Both the position numbers and the translations under genes were made by a program. A DNA stretch of 64,000 bases from positions 808,501-872,500 of the forward strand of contig NW_022145549.1 of the NCBI RefSeq assembly GCF_000002235.5. Reading direction: 5' to 3'. Below, in pieces: positions 31,976-43,600 of the stretch (the stretch's first letter is position 1; each line of letters begins with the position of its first letter). The notes below the pieces were generated by a model. The model saw nothing but the letters and a program-made list of their open reading frames with translations. It did no database searches and was not told where the DNA came from. The DNA comes from Strongylocentrotus purpuratus. Lineage: Eukaryota > Echinodermata > Echinoidea > Camarodonta > Strongylocentrotidae.

Positions 31976-32526
31976 ATATAGAGATATCGACTGCTACGAG
32001 AGGACTGGCTGTTTTTATACGCTCAAGGGAAATTTACCTCCGCTGCTATATAACCCCGAGGCGCGCCTGGGTTCCCGAGAGCCAGTATAGGAAGAGCCAT
32101 ATATGCAGTCCTAGAGTATTAAAGCAGTCGATATCCCTTTTATATGCCGAATTCAATCAAAAATCTACCAAAAATTCTTACCTTATCTTTTTATCGAGTA
32201 AAGATTGGTTAAAACATCACAGAAAATCTGATAAACTGTCTGTTCATCACCGCCCGAAAAATTACTGAAATTTTCGATCAGTTGGGAATCGCAGACAAAA
32301 AAACACTGTATGATTTCCGCGCTCGCTCAAAGAACATTTTAACACGTAAACCAACGGATATCGCAGCAAGATTTTATTATTTTCCCGGTAACTGGAAATT
32401 TGCCGGGATTTTACTCTTGGACTATTAAATGGTTTTGGCATTTTTCGTTTCTTTACGAGAATGGCTAAAATCACGACTGCAATTTCGACCAATCAGATGG
32501 CTTGATTTCTTAAGTGAGGTATATAA
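31976..32526. repeat. Interspersed repeat, copy 2 (no palindrome insertion)
   Basis: Inverted copy of 5360-6118: it begins TATAGAGATATCGACTGCT and ends TAAGTGAGGTATATA. It keeps the terminal stem around ATCGACTGCT...AGCAGTCGATAT (about 31982-32136) but lacks the 211-bp palindrome seen in copy 1, so it acts as an empty-site reference. It ends 110 bases before the acceptor of GPCR exon 2. Confidence 0.75.
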
Positions 32527-32635
32527 TCATTATATTATCAACTATTATCATCATTACTATTATTATTATTATAACTATCATCATTTATATTATCATTATT
32601 CTTTGATTAAACTCACTTCTCCCATCCATTCACAG

Positions 32636-33247
32636 ACTGGGTCCGCAAGCTATTTCTCCACACTTGTGATATATTCAGCCGACTTCGTCTCTGTGATCAA
32701 CATCCTTCTCGCCGCCGTACATCAATTCATTACCATCCGGGTGGACCCGTTTGGCGCCCATGGCATCATTACCACACCCCGTATCATCGCTGCCTGCGTC
32801 ACCACATGGCTGCTTTGCATACCAATAGCATACCCCATCTGGATCATGAAAGACCTATTCGCTTTCTACATCTCCGCAGTCTCCACCGACGTCGTGCTCC
32901 TACTCATCACCGGCCTCTTCTATCTCTTCGTCTATACTACCGTCTCCAAAGGCCCTCCTGGTGTCAAGTTTTCTGAACAGAGGAAACTCGAAAACAGAAA
33001 AGTATTCGCCACAATAGCATTTGTATACGTCACGACATTATTTTTCCGATCGATTTATAGGGTGGAATATGTCATTGCGTTGTTGAATACCTCGATATTA
33101 CACATTTTTATTGGTAATATCTTCTTCAGCATAGGAACTATGTCAAACTCGCTGGTATATTGGTGGCGACTTAAAGAATTTAGATCTATGTTAACGAAGT
33201 GCAGAAATAACAGAACTGATGTAATGATTAACGGTTTAAATGTTTGA
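32636..33247 (+). CDS. Rhodopsin-like GPCR, exon 2 (TM3-TM7, stop)
   Basis: Exon after CCATCCATTCACAG, phase 0; 203 codons plus stop at 33245-33247. TM3 (VIYSADFVSVINILLAAVHQ), TM4 (RIIAACVTTWLLCIPIAYPI, with the conserved Trp 4.50), TM5 (TDVVLLLITGLFYLFVYTTV), TM6 (RKVFATIAFVYVTTLFFRSI) and TM7 (FIGNIFFSIGTMSNSLVYWW), then a helix-8-like RLKEFRSML. Oddities: the DRY triplet at the end of TM3 is HQF, and NPxxY in TM7 is NSLVY. The open frame extends upstream of the acceptor only through microsatellite, so that part is not coding. The tail is short and lacks an obvious palmitoylation Cys pair or PDZ ligand. Confidence 0.8.
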   Translation, partial: TGSASYFSTLVIYSADFVSVINILLAAVHQFITIRVDPFGAHGIITTPRIIAACVTTWLLCIPIAYPIWIMKDLFAFYISAVSTDVVLLLITGLFYLFVYTTVSKGPPGVKFSEQRKLENRKVFATIAFVYVTTLFFRSIYRVEYVIALLNTSILHIFIGNIFFSIGTMSNSLVYWWRLKEFRSMLTKCRNNRTDVMINGLNV

Positions 33248-33500
33248 AGAAAAAAAAATATGAATCCATACTTTTGCAGGTCATTTCTCTTGAAATAGAA
33301 AAAGTTTTATAATAGTGGTTTGGATAATCATTATAATAGTTGATACAATTAAATAGTAGATACTTCGCGGGTTCGACCAATTGATCAGAGGTTAGAGGAT
33401 AATGCGAAAATGGTTCAATAATTGAATATGTTAGATAAAATAATTTTGTACTAATGCCAGGTTAATAATATCCAAAGTCATTTGGAAGCGCATAGCGAAT

Positions 33501-33904
33501 TTAAAGGGAGTGTGTCATGAGGAGTCTATGTGTCTTTCCCGTGTCCCTACGTGGGCCGCGTTATTTTTTCGGCGGCACAGATTGGGGTTATAGGTGCGTG
33601 TTGAGCCTATAGGAAAGTAAAGGGTTAGGGTTAGGGTTAAATCAAGACCCCCTTTTTTTAAATTTTTATAAAAAAGCCCCAATCTGTGCCGCGTCCGGGC
33701 CCAAGCGGGTATACGGACGACGCGACCGCAGCTTTCACGTGCTGGCAAAATACGCGAAACCGAAGCGTGAGGAGCACTTTGGTCTGTTTCGCGAACGCTA
33801 GCGCGCTCTGACCCAGTTAATCAAGACCATTCGGTTATGTGCAGTTGTCCAAAAGAAGACGTAAATAGCGTTAACCAGTATTTCCCATGATACACTCCCT
33901 TTAA
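33501..33904. mobile_element. TTAA-ended element (family TTAA-2)
   Basis: The ends TTAAAGGGAGTGTGTCATG and CATGATACACTCCCTTTAA are inverted repeats with TTAA at both edges (33501-33504, 33901-33904). Inside lies a second inverted pair (CGGCACAGATTGGGG at about 33572 and CCCCAATCTGTGCCG at about 33677), suggesting nesting, with a short GGGTTAGGGTTAGGGTTA run between. Kolobok/piggyBac-like target choice; non-coding. Confidence 0.7.
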
Positions 33905-35980
33905 TACAATAAGGACTGATTATTATATTACTACTAGGCTAGTATGATTTGTGTCGTATATTACAATTATCAATATTATTATTATCATTATCAGCATCAA
34001 GTATTGTTATCATTTTCATTAGTAGTAGTTCCAAGGGCGGTTATATTATTATGCAGAATATAGTACATAATGAATATGAATACGAATATAGAATATTGTG
34101 GTACATCTATCATCATGCATGATAATTTTTATACCAACCAATAAACGAATAATGTGTTGCGCAAAAAGGCCTTCAACCGTGAATTAATGTATTCTTTATT
34201 ATTTCAATAATTGACAACATTAAAAGGAAGATGGCCCAAGTTCATCATGAAAATCTAACACTCATGAGGAAAAAGAACTTTTACATTGCACATGTGTGTA
34301 TTATACCGTGTGAGTCAGAAAAAAGTTTACACCTAGAAAATTGCTCATTATTTTAAAAATCGTCTATGAACAGTAAATTATTATACATGTTGTGTTTTAT
34401 CCCAAATCATTTACTATCATTTTTGTGTGGTATGTGTTCACGCGTTCCCTTTTTCAAACTTAAAGAATGATTTCTTATAATGTATTATCAGCTATAAATA
34501 CATTTGAATTTTTAATGTTATTTAAGAGTGTACTTTCAATTGCTATACTAGATTGCATGCATTAATTTTTCATATTATCCAGTAATTTACTATCCTGTAA
34601 TATATTTTGTTGTTAATATGTATATAACAATTGAACTCTCAAAGTATATGTTGCCTTTTTTCAAGGTCTAATACTTAACGAAATATGCTAATAGTTACTT
34701 TTCATCGGATTTAAAAACTAACTACTGTCTATGCTATAATGTTTCATTAAAATATTATAATTATTCAACAACGTTTTCTTGAACAAAAAGCAAAGCAAAC
34801 AAAACAAACAAACCATTTTTTTACGAGGATACCAAAGACTTTGTATATATGTTTGTACACGTTCTTACTTATTGTTTATTGCTGTTATGAATTTATGTTC
34901 AAGATTTTGTTAAAAATATTATTATCATATATATTTGTTAAACTATAATGTACCTCATTATGTTTAACAGGCCCTCATGGAAGACCATCGTTATTGGTGA
35001 TAATGAGTCACCCTGTCTAAATATCAGAAATAAACAACAGAAAATAAAACATCCTTATGTTATATCATGGAGTTATTAGCCTACATCCTCATACCAACTC
35101 CATGCTCATACATGCATTTAAATACACTAATGGATTTAACATTTTTTTTAGAGAGTTAACACACTGGTTTGTTTCCGGCCGGCCTGTCTTCAAACTATCG
35201 AGTGTAGACTAACATTCAGCGTACTTATTGGCAATTCCTGTATTAAAACAATGTCGATCTTATCATTGAGCCATCATCGAGGTGTTCTTGTTCTTGTTTT
35301 GGTGTATATTTGCAATATACTAGGCTATTATATGCACAAATTGTGATGATACTTAATAGAAAATCCAAATATTTCAAACAAGGTGAACATTTAGTGTTGA
35401 TCGTGATTCAAGTATTTTTGACAAAAGTGGTGTAACCTGGTTCCACTCATTGAGTTGGCACTGTTATTTATAATGGGGTGAATGAAATACCAAAGAGCAA
35501 GGTCGTCATATGGGGTGATAGTATTCAAGGGTTTGCGGACATCTTTTTTCACTGCCTTGCCATTCACCCTTTCAATGTCCAGGGGGTAATTGTCCTGATA
35601 CGTATATTAATATTCCGTTTTTGTGCAAACTCCTTGACAATTAGGAACGAGTTAGTGCGTTTCTAAGATTCGGGCAATATTTTTTTTAATTGGCAATAAT
35701 GCATTACAAGATGAACCGATGAACACGATTGGCCGCGTCTTGTCTGTTGTGAACAAAATATAAATGAAAGACTGTAATATTATAATATAAGTCTAGCTGT
35801 TCGATCACCGTTGTTTACATTGCCACTATTTTGATATTATAGCCCTGAATCGTGGGCTGTACATATGCCAACAAAGAAAAATGAACCTATGAACCATTTA
35901 TGTAAAATGTAGCGTTATGAGAAGTTTCTTCATAGTTGAAGATTGGTTGGCTTGTTGGTTTACCTGACTAGTAAGAAATC
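33905..35980. other. Intergenic, AT-rich, no gene seen
   Basis: Apart from short ATT/ATC runs (33975-34010) and the repeat at 34300-34445, I see no exon or classified element. A plus-strand open frame at 35478-35666 has no recognisable domain. Confidence 0.5.
34300..34445. repeat. Dispersed repeat with GTGTGAGTCA...AAGTTTACACC end
   Basis: TACCGTGTGAGTCAGAAAAA, then AAGTTTACACCTAGAAAATT through TTTTTGTGTGGTATGTGTTC. It matches 57405-57560 in the inverted orientation over about 150 bases. The sharp end is the GTGTGAGTCA side, so it may be the terminus of a longer transposon. Confidence 0.65.
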
Positions 35981-35984
35981 ATGT

Positions 35985-36155
35985 GTATGCATGTTAATAA
36001 GTAAGAGACCATGCAGAGGTCCAACAGCTTTAAGCCATTCCGAGGGCCTTGGTAACGAGGACTAATGCCTTATGAAAGGGCACTGGCGCATCAACATGGC
36101 TACAAGTTACGAGTCAGACCATATTGCTCCGGTTGTCTCATTTTCGCTCGCTGGA
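35985..36155 (-). repeat. SINE (family 2), degenerate
   Basis: TTACCTGACTAGTAAGAAATC, then GAGGGCCTTGGTAACGAGGACTAATGCCTTATGAAAGGGCACTGGCGCATC in broken form, parallels 50893-51357 (GACCTGGTAATGAGG, ATGCCTTACCAAAGGGCACT). The tRNA-like head lies at the right, around GAGTCAGACCATATTGCTCC, and is badly decayed. Confidence 0.55.
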
Positions 36156-36389
36156 ACATTGCCAGCACAAACCACTGACCTCTACCTCCTGGACGGATCA
36201 TCGCCCATTCCCGCCCGTGATAACGCTTGAAGTGGGCTCGGCCACGACGGCCATTTTACACTTCCAAGAGTGATACGGGTCACTATACGTTACGTACTAA
36301 AGGCTGTATTGTCTGACCGTTCATGAATATTCATGTTTTTGCTTACCTCGGCAAAATGCTTGCCTTTACTAAATGGAAAAATTACGGTG

Positions 36390-36411
36390 GGGGGGGGGGG
36401 GGGGGGGGGGA
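36390..36411. repeat. Poly-G tract
   Basis: About 20 consecutive G. Similar long G or C runs occur at 971, 30822, 37265, 38772, 39272, 43857, 46247 and 50600. Length in such tracts is unreliable in assemblies. Confidence 0.9.
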
Positions 36412-37230
36412 GGGGTTGGATGAAATGGACATAATGAACAAATCAGAACTGATCTATGATAATTCATGCTTCTGATCCTTCGTGTGCTTGACTTATAACC
36501 TTACAAACGCGTGGTAAATTGAGTCCAAAGTTCGACTTGTTGTACATGTGTTATATAGGCAATGGTGAACTTGCGACCTATTTTGATGAAATTACGGTGG
36601 GTAAACTTTCAAAAGTCAAGGAGACATGAGGGTTCCTATGAAAGTGCTAGTGAAAACGTACGTCTGGGTGGATGTGTTTTTCGTTTAAAAAAAAGAAGAA
36701 GAATTTTTAACGATTTTGGGGGGTAAAAGTCCATAGGCTAACATGTTAGGCTGCTGCATAACTCTGACGATAGGGGGCGTTGTCAAATGAGACTAAACGG
36801 AGCTATATGCACTGCTTTTCCACTGATTTATAGTGCCTCACTCTATATTCAATACAATAATTGATAAGATAATCAATATGACAATCACCGTTACAAAATA
36901 TATGATCGCAATCATTACCTGTTTTTCGTGGTGTGACGTTATGGATATGGACATAACCTAACTTGATGATTAAGTAATGGTTGGTAGTTCAATTGGCTAT
37001 CTGTATTTTTAACATTTTGTACATATAAACATGGTCTGAAGAAAATTAATAGGCTCTAGGATAATATCAAATACTTCGGCAAATGTACAATTTATCTCAG
37101 TCATACCAAACGGTTGTTCTTCACCGACTGGAGCACTATTGAATACCCACAAAACAGATAAAGTAAATTATGAACGATTTCCATATCTGACTAACAACGG
37201 GTCTAACTACTTAAATCACGTGTTAATAGT
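36412..37230. other. Intergenic, nothing recognised
   Basis: No coding frame, repeat structure or RNA gene that I can support in this stretch. Confidence 0.45.
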
Positions 37231-37639
37231 TAAGAACAGGGGCGGTGGAACGACTTCCAAAGCGGGGGGGGGGGGGGGGGCACCCCAAGGGATTTTTTTT
37301 GGGGGAAAAATGGAACCTACAAATAAGAATCTCAAAGAGAGAATATATAATTTTTAGACATTGGTATATACCCCCTACTTGTGATTACATTATCGTGGAT
37401 GCTTTCATTTTTTAAATATACATCATACGAAATAATACTTAAGCATCATACCTTGGGTGTGCGTATTCATTTGCGAGCGAGCAAAGCAAGTGAGGAATTT
37501 TTCTTCAGATTTGTCCTACATCTTATAAAGAGAGAAAAAAACCTATCCTGATGGGGTTATAAGCACATTCTTATAACGGAAGACTGAAAAGACCTTTGGT
37601 CAGTAACATAATTACATCATCTATAAATGCGAATGAGTG

Positions 37640-38765
37640 TAGCGAGCAAGCTTTGGGGGAAGTGCTCTTATTCGCTTGAAATTAAGGGCACGTTTAATGA
37701 TGAAAGGAAAAGGGGACACTTATCGAAGGGATGAGACACCTATTTGAAAAGAATAGGAGCACGTGCCAAAGTACAAAGGGTAATTATCAAAAGTGAAAAT
37801 GGGACACTTCTTATACCTGAAAAGAGGCACTAACCATGAATGAAAAAAGGGCACTTATGAGAATAGCTAATGGGCATTTTTTTGACGGAAATGGGATACC
37901 CATCATATTTTGATAGGGGCATTTATAAAAGGGTATAGTTCCCTTATTGGAAAGGAAATGGGGGCACGTATCATTGTTTAAAGTGAAATTTATATAATTA
38001 AAAAGGGGAACTTGTCGCACTTTACTGAAAAAGGGGCGCTGAGCAGATATGAAAAGGGGGGTACTTATGAGAAGGAAAAAGGGCACTTTAATAAAGGAAA
38101 AATGTGCATTTGTTGAAAGAAAAGGTGCACCGATCAGATTTGAGGGGGCTTTCAAGAGAAAAGGGAAGTCCCACTTATTAAAAAGAAAAAGGGGCACATG
38201 TTAAAATAAACGGGGCACGTCTCAGAGATGAAAAGGGGTACTTACGAGAACGAGAAGGGACACTTTTCATAGGTGAAAAGGGGCATTTATGAGAAGGGGA
38301 AGGATTTTTTTTTAAATGGGGGGTACTTATACTTAAAAAGGGCACTTATAAGAGTAAAGGCAAGGCGCATATGTGAAAATAAAAGGTGCGCTTATCGGAG
38401 TTAAAAAGAGGTATTTATTAAAAGGAAAAGGGGCACTCGTGAAAATTAAAGGTGTGTTATCAATGTTAAAAAGGGGGTATTTATGAAAAGGGGAAGGGGC
38501 ACTTCTTACAAAGGAAAAGGGGCACCTCTCAAATTAGAATACGGTAATTATCAGAGGTGAAGATGTCACTTAAAGTGAAAAAAGGCATTTACTAGAGATT
38601 AAAAATGGCACTTGTGAGAATAGAAAATGGACACTCATTGCAAAATGGGAACTTTTTGAAGGAAAAGGGGCACTTATCATAGGTGAAAAGTAATAGGGGC
38701 ACTTTCCTATGTAAAAAGGGGCACTTTTGGAGTACTTGAAAAAGTTTTGGGGGCACTGTTTTCTC
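37640..38765. repeat. Degenerate GGGGCACTTAT minisatellite, about 1.1 kb
   Basis: Dozens of imperfect copies of AAAAGGGGCACTTATGAGA-like sequence, spaced roughly 25-60 bases, all in one orientation. Spacer variants include TCAGAGATGAAAAGGGG and AAGGAAAAGGGGCAC. It ends at the C tract 38772-38786. Minus-strand frames through it read repetitive CPFSF/KCPF strings and are not a protein gene. Confidence 0.8.
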
Positions 38766-38949
38766 TCCAACACCCCCCCCCCCCCCATGTGCATTCACCA
38801 GCTCTAACAGCCTTTTTTCTCCAACACAAAATGCCCTCATATGAGAACAGTTTGTTTCACAAACCTTTCACATGCTTGGCTATTTGGCGATGCCAAATTC
38901 CCATTCACCAACAAAGTAGTAAAACAAATTACAACACAGGTCGATGGTT

Positions 38950-39865
38950 GTGAATTGAAACTGTGCAAAATATATCTTTAATTGATCTTGATCATTATCG
39001 CATTTTCACAAAAGGCACAACATAACAAATATAAATTGTAATGGACGGAAAATGGAAGAAAAAAAATATATACTGTAACCTACCTCCTGTTTTATTATTC
39101 ACCACCTTCCCTTTTAAATCAATGTTTCTTTAATCACTGTCTTTTGTAGCACATATCTTGCAATGAAGCCAAAGACATTTGAGCAATAATGTTTTGTTAA
39201 ACAAATAATAATAACACTAACATACAAAAGGGAGACACAAATTAATAAACATGTTGCATTTTTTTTTTTTTGGGGGGGGGGGGGGAGAGGGGGCATTGTC
39301 AACACAAGGGTTGTTTGAAATAGATCATACATTAAGCATGTATACTGTAATTCTGAAAATATTGAACAAAGTTTTCGTTCTTTTACCAGCAAAACATTAA
39401 TTCCAAATGCCCTGTAGAAAGGGGGAAAGGGAAAATTGAACCAAAAAATACAAATCATCTTTAATGAGAGACATAACATTTACAGGCAGAAACATGTCAA
39501 AATGACCATACTCAAAATCAAACTAAAACATTAAGGCAAGACATCAAACATCAAATAACAAACAAGGACCTTTGCAATACATCTTTCATATTTCCTCAAC
39601 ATGTAAATAATATTTTCAAAAAATATAATATACAGATAGTACAGACTTTTTGCGCAATTTAACTACGTTTTTCTGTGTCAAATTTGATAAGTGCACTTAA
39701 TCATTATTGGTGAGATCTTCTTGACCATTTTGCAAGAACTTAATATTATATTGTGAATTCTAGGCTAGGAAACATAGTGCAGAGAATCAAGATATCATAA
39801 TCAAACATTATCATTACCAAGTTACATTGACATAGCGTAGATTTGTGGTGAACTTAAAGACTATA
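38950..39865. other. Intergenic, AT-rich, no gene seen
   Basis: Contains a T/G tract (39259-39285) but no supported exon. The minus-strand open frame at 39114-39479 crosses that tract and resembles no protein. Confidence 0.5.
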
Positions 39866-39869
39866 TCTG

Positions 39870-40214
39870 AAGAATAATAATAATAATATTTAATTTTTTT
39901 TATAGCACTTAATACAAATGTCTCTAAGCGCTTTACAATTACCCCGGTCATTGGATTCAGTGCTCTCCCGCACACACTGTGTGCACAATCTCCACTCCCT
40001 GGGGAGCATTCCAGCTGGGCGTTACTTGACGCTCACAAGCTGTTTGACCAACAATAACGGCCGCATCCTACCGGGTACCCATTTGACACCTGGGTGGAGA
40101 GTAGCAAGTGCAGGTTAAATTCTTGCCAAAGGATATTAGTGCCGTGTCGGGATTCGAACCCTCGACCTTCGCATCTCCAGTCAAGCGCCTTAAACCACTC
40201 GACCACGACACTCC
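39870..40214 (-). repeat. Full-length tRNA-derived SINE (family 1, best copy)
   Basis: Minus strand: the head GTGTCGTGGTCGAGTGGTTT is a tRNA-Leu/Ser-like A box, and GAGGGTTCGAATCCCGACAC is a well-kept B box. The head runs to about 40140. The body has TTTGGCAAGAATTTAACCTG, CCAGGTGTCAAATGGGTACC and CAGGGAGTGGAGATTG. The 3' end is AAGCGCTTAGAGACATTTGT, then AAGTGCTATATAAA and an ATT-rich tail at 39870-39890. The tail shape matches the LINE end at 29725-29935, which suggests shared 3' recognition. Confidence 0.85.
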
Positions 40215-42900
40215 CAATGTACAACTTAATATAAATGGAGAACTTTCTGAGTGACGACATAACATGTGGACCTGATCGGTTAATCTTTAATTTAAAGCTG
40301 AGGCGATTAGCCGTGCTTTATTAATGCAAAGTCTTTGTGAATATGCGTACTCCACATATAATGATGCCATTAAGTCGATAGCAAGTTTTTAAGTCGACAA
40401 CTTCCTGATTTTCAAAGCTTTAGATTTTGAGTTTTCAGAGAGCTAATACTCCTCTGACAGACACTTAAACAGAGAGCTGATATATCTCCTCTTAAATGGC
40501 ATATAATTGAAATTGTTGTAATATATAAGCTTTCTGATGATATATAATTCACCTATTTCATTTTTCACTTTAAATAGGGTCGAGCTCAATTTTCATTCTT
40601 ACATGAATTCTTCTATTCAAACCAATCCCTCTGGACGAGTACATTATGTATATATTTTGTATGCGCTCTATACTTTACAGGTACACACCATATCACTTCA
40701 ATAAGAATTCAAAGAGAAATTAAGATGTACATCAAAGAAATGGTGGAAAATGTTCACAATTCTACAGGAACTAAGCTTACAAATACAATAACAGCAAAAC
40801 TGTGTATTTTACGTCAATATTAGCTACCACACAATCCTTAAATATACATGAATATATATATTATTACGGCACAGATTTATCATCAACATCAGAATAAATG
40901 AATCTGAATTTAATGAACACGATTTTGCTAATGTTGAACCATGTGCACATACCCTGACTGAGCTTCATGAAAACCTATGGCACTTCAGAAAACTAATTAA
41001 TGCACTTCATTCTTCCACCTTTTTCTACTGCACATAGATTTGCAAACATGTTAGTCTGTAATACACAATCATTTTGTGATGCACTGTAAGAGAATGCACT
41101 TTCCATTAAATGATTAATAAACACATCATATAATAATATACTTCTCATATTTAAAAGGAGTGAAATGGTTTGCATGATGGTGTATAAAATACAAAATACA
41201 TTATATTACAAGAAGTACTTGAAGGTGAAAAAAAATACCAAAATGGTATAAATTGATAAACTGACAATACTTGTTTTTGTTATAAACAGGCACCACTTAC
41301 AAAAGGCACAAGTAATAATATGCGATCATATTTTAAAAGTGAAAGCACCATGTACGGTACATGTAAATGGCTTGGATAAAAATAATCTAATGTACATGTA
41401 TGTTCATATAAGAATGTGTAATAAACAAAAAGGTAAAAATCTGTATAAAAAAATACTCAGTTGGTGCAAAATCTAATCTTTTTTCGTTCATTTCTAAGTT
41501 TAAGCTAGAATAATCAAAGGGAATATAAAATGCCCAATAGCTTATGAGTGATTGCATGTAGGAACACCATACATGTATGTTACATAATGGGTCAAATTAA
41601 AAAAAGAAAAAAAAAGAAGAAAAGTAACAAGACTGACTGCATGCAGCAAAAATGCTGGCAGAGTATATAAACAACTCTGTACAAGTATTTTTTATAAAAA
41701 TACATAATGTTCTACAACCAGATTTCTATCAATATTGAATATAAATATATTTTGGCTTAAACATGATTCATTACAGAAATATAGTGTTAATTATCTATGC
41801 AGTAGCTATTTAGGAATATACTTCTTTTTTATATTTTTATATAATATATTTAAAGGTAAAATATTAACAATTCTTAAAAAATGATTTGAAAGTCATCAGT
41901 TCAATTTAGAAACTACAAGTTTTAGAAACTACATTTTAGAAACTAACAAGTTGAGTGTTTTTCCTAAATTTTAAAGAAAGTTGAATCACCTTGCAAGTTT
42001 CATTATCAAACATGTCTTATGATTTACCTTTATATTATTTATTATATGTACTACCGGTACATTCAGAAGTGCAAATGTTTTTTCTTTTCATATTATAACC
42101 ATAGAGCAAAGTCTAGAGTCATCAGAGCAATTAATGGACAAGATAACTCTAGCTGGGATCTATGTCAAATCCAAGTTACTGAAAGCATGTTGTGTTCAAA
42201 CAGGCCCAAGGTAATTAGGTCACATGACATGTCATATGACACACATGTGACTGAATCACATGACTGCATGTCAAATAAAATCACACAAGAGTCCCCTAAA
42301 ACAGGAATTGATCTCTCCTGCACAAAAAGAACACCTTTTCCCATTCATCCTACCCGTGTTTGCTCAATATAACTGACACTGTACATAATACATGTATGAT
42401 TGTCATAATGTACATATTGGCATTGCTTTACTTTTGCTAAAACACACATACAACATTGCTTGCAATTTATTCTGCAGACCTTTGGCTTTGTTATATGAGA
42501 TGTGCATGCTAGCTGCTTCTAAATGATCAAACTAAAATACCCATATTAGGCCACATTCACTTTTAATTTAAACAACTTCCATTTAAAAAAAAGGAAAAAA
42601 ACTTAATTTCTATTGTTCAAAGTATACAAGCACTGTTGAGAAGGAATCTCAATATGTTGTTACAATGCATTTCACCATTGAAAAACTTTTTTTTTTTCAA
42701 TTCTCATTGAAAAATATATAACGGTCTCTCTATTAAAGTCATCACAATGGGAAAAAGTAAGTAATTAACAATGAATTGCATTTACCTGTACATGTATGCA
42801 GCTTTCAATCTTGACTACAATGATGTGGTATAGTGAACCTGCTAAAACTATTTATAGTTGTGTGATCTGCAGAAGAGCTTAATTACATTCTTACTTAATC
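40215..42900. other. Intergenic, AT-rich, no gene seen
   Basis: About 2.7 kb without splice-supported exons on either strand. On the minus strand this could be 3' UTR or downstream flank of the coiled-coil gene. A plus-strand open frame at 42019-42372 has no recognisable domain. Confidence 0.5.
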
Positions 42901-42919
42901 ACAATGCAAGGTGCTCAAG

Positions 42920-43100
42920 GCATTCAAATATTATCCCGGCTCCAGCTAGGCTACCAACTTTGGCATTCAAGGAATGCTTTCCTACCAGGTACCCATTTTA
43001 CACCTTGGGTGGAGAGCAGCAAATTCAAATTAAAGTTTTGCCAAATGATATTATAGCGCCTGGAGCTTGAACACAAGACCTTCACATTTTGAGTCAAGTG
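42920..43100 (-). repeat. SINE (family 1), old copy
   Basis: TACCAGGTACCCATTTTACACCTTGGGTGGAGAGCAGCAA corresponds, in broken form, to TACCGGGTACCCATTTGACACCTGGGTGGAGAGTAGCAA of the best copy. The B-box region at about 43065-43085 (GAGCTTGAACACAAGACCTT) is decayed. Confidence 0.6.
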
Positions 43101-43121
43101 CATCTCCATAGAGGTGTCATA

Positions 43122-43392
43122 AAGATAAGATCAACTTTAAGTTGGACTTGAATATGGAAGGCCATTCATACCAATGTGCTCTTACCGTTTACTGGCATTG
43201 GTTTCTCAAGGGATGTACAAATCATGGTCGCAAATCTACAGAATTAATATTTTTGATAATTCATTATTGAAGGAAAAAATATTATCTAAAGATCAAAATT
43301 GAGAGACCAATGGTGAGAGCAACCATGCAGTGGCATGAATGGCCTGCCATAGTTAGGTCCAACTTAAAGTCGATCTTAGTCTTTGTGAAACA
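43122..43392. mobile_element. MITE with AAGATCAACTTTAAGTTGG ends
   Basis: The ends AAGATCAACTTTAAGTTGGAC and GTCCAACTTAAAGTCGATCTT are inverted repeats, with inner ATTGGTTTCTC / GAGAGACCAAT. A related, partly rearranged copy lies at 53825-54045 (CCTTGAGAAACCAATGCCAG, GGCCTGCCATAGTCCAACTG). Confidence 0.65.
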
Positions 43393-43600
43393 CCCTCAGG
43401 TCTAATGGATCGGTCACCAGAAGATACATGGTTCAATTCTGTGCCATCGCACTAACATCCTTTTGCAAGACATTGATCTACATTTACCTCACTAGACCCA
43501 GGTGTAGTGCATGAGTAACAGGTAGGATTTAGACTTTGAGTGCACTGAGCACTACAGTTGCCAAAGGTGAAGACAGGTACATCCACAGTCCTTTGGGAGT
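43393..43600 (+). repeat. SINE (family 1), old copy
   Basis: GGTCTAATGGATCGGTCACC head, ATGGTTCAATTCTGTGCC B box, then TTTTGCAAGACATTGATCTAC and ACCCAGGTGTAGTGCATGAGTAACAGGTAGGATT in broken order, as in family 1. Immediately follows the MITE at 43122-43392. Confidence 0.55.

Larger units (their letters stand above)
27603..32635 (+). other. GPCR intron, 5.0 kb, repeat-filled
   Basis: Holds (AAT)n at 27880-27905, the degenerate repeats at 28020-28690, a 92-bp minisatellite, a LINE tail, purine tracts, a LINE reverse-transcriptase fragment and copy 2 of the repeat found at 5360. Apart from these, 28690-29200 and 30940-31500 show nothing I can name, except short C tracts and a duplicated TAATAATTTAACGAAACGTC-type segment at about 31141 and 31251. 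Confidence 0.6.

Noticed and set aside
32429-32635. Upstream extension of the GPCR exon 2 frame, with an ATG
   Set aside because: Passes through the tail of an interspersed repeat and an ATT/ATC microsatellite (Tyr/His string); a good acceptor at 32635 and the in-frame join to exon 1 explain the exon better.
33620-33640. GGGTTAGGGTTAGGGTTA, telomere-like
   Set aside because: Only about three units inside a DNA transposon; too short for an interstitial telomere.
37640-38765. CRISPR-like array
   Set aside because: Spacing and repeat sequence are irregular, repeats are diverged and the host is a eukaryote; it is a degenerate minisatellite.
40140-40214. tRNA gene (good A and B boxes)
   Set aside because: Continues directly into a SINE body and tail, with relatives elsewhere in the window; not a stand-alone tRNA.
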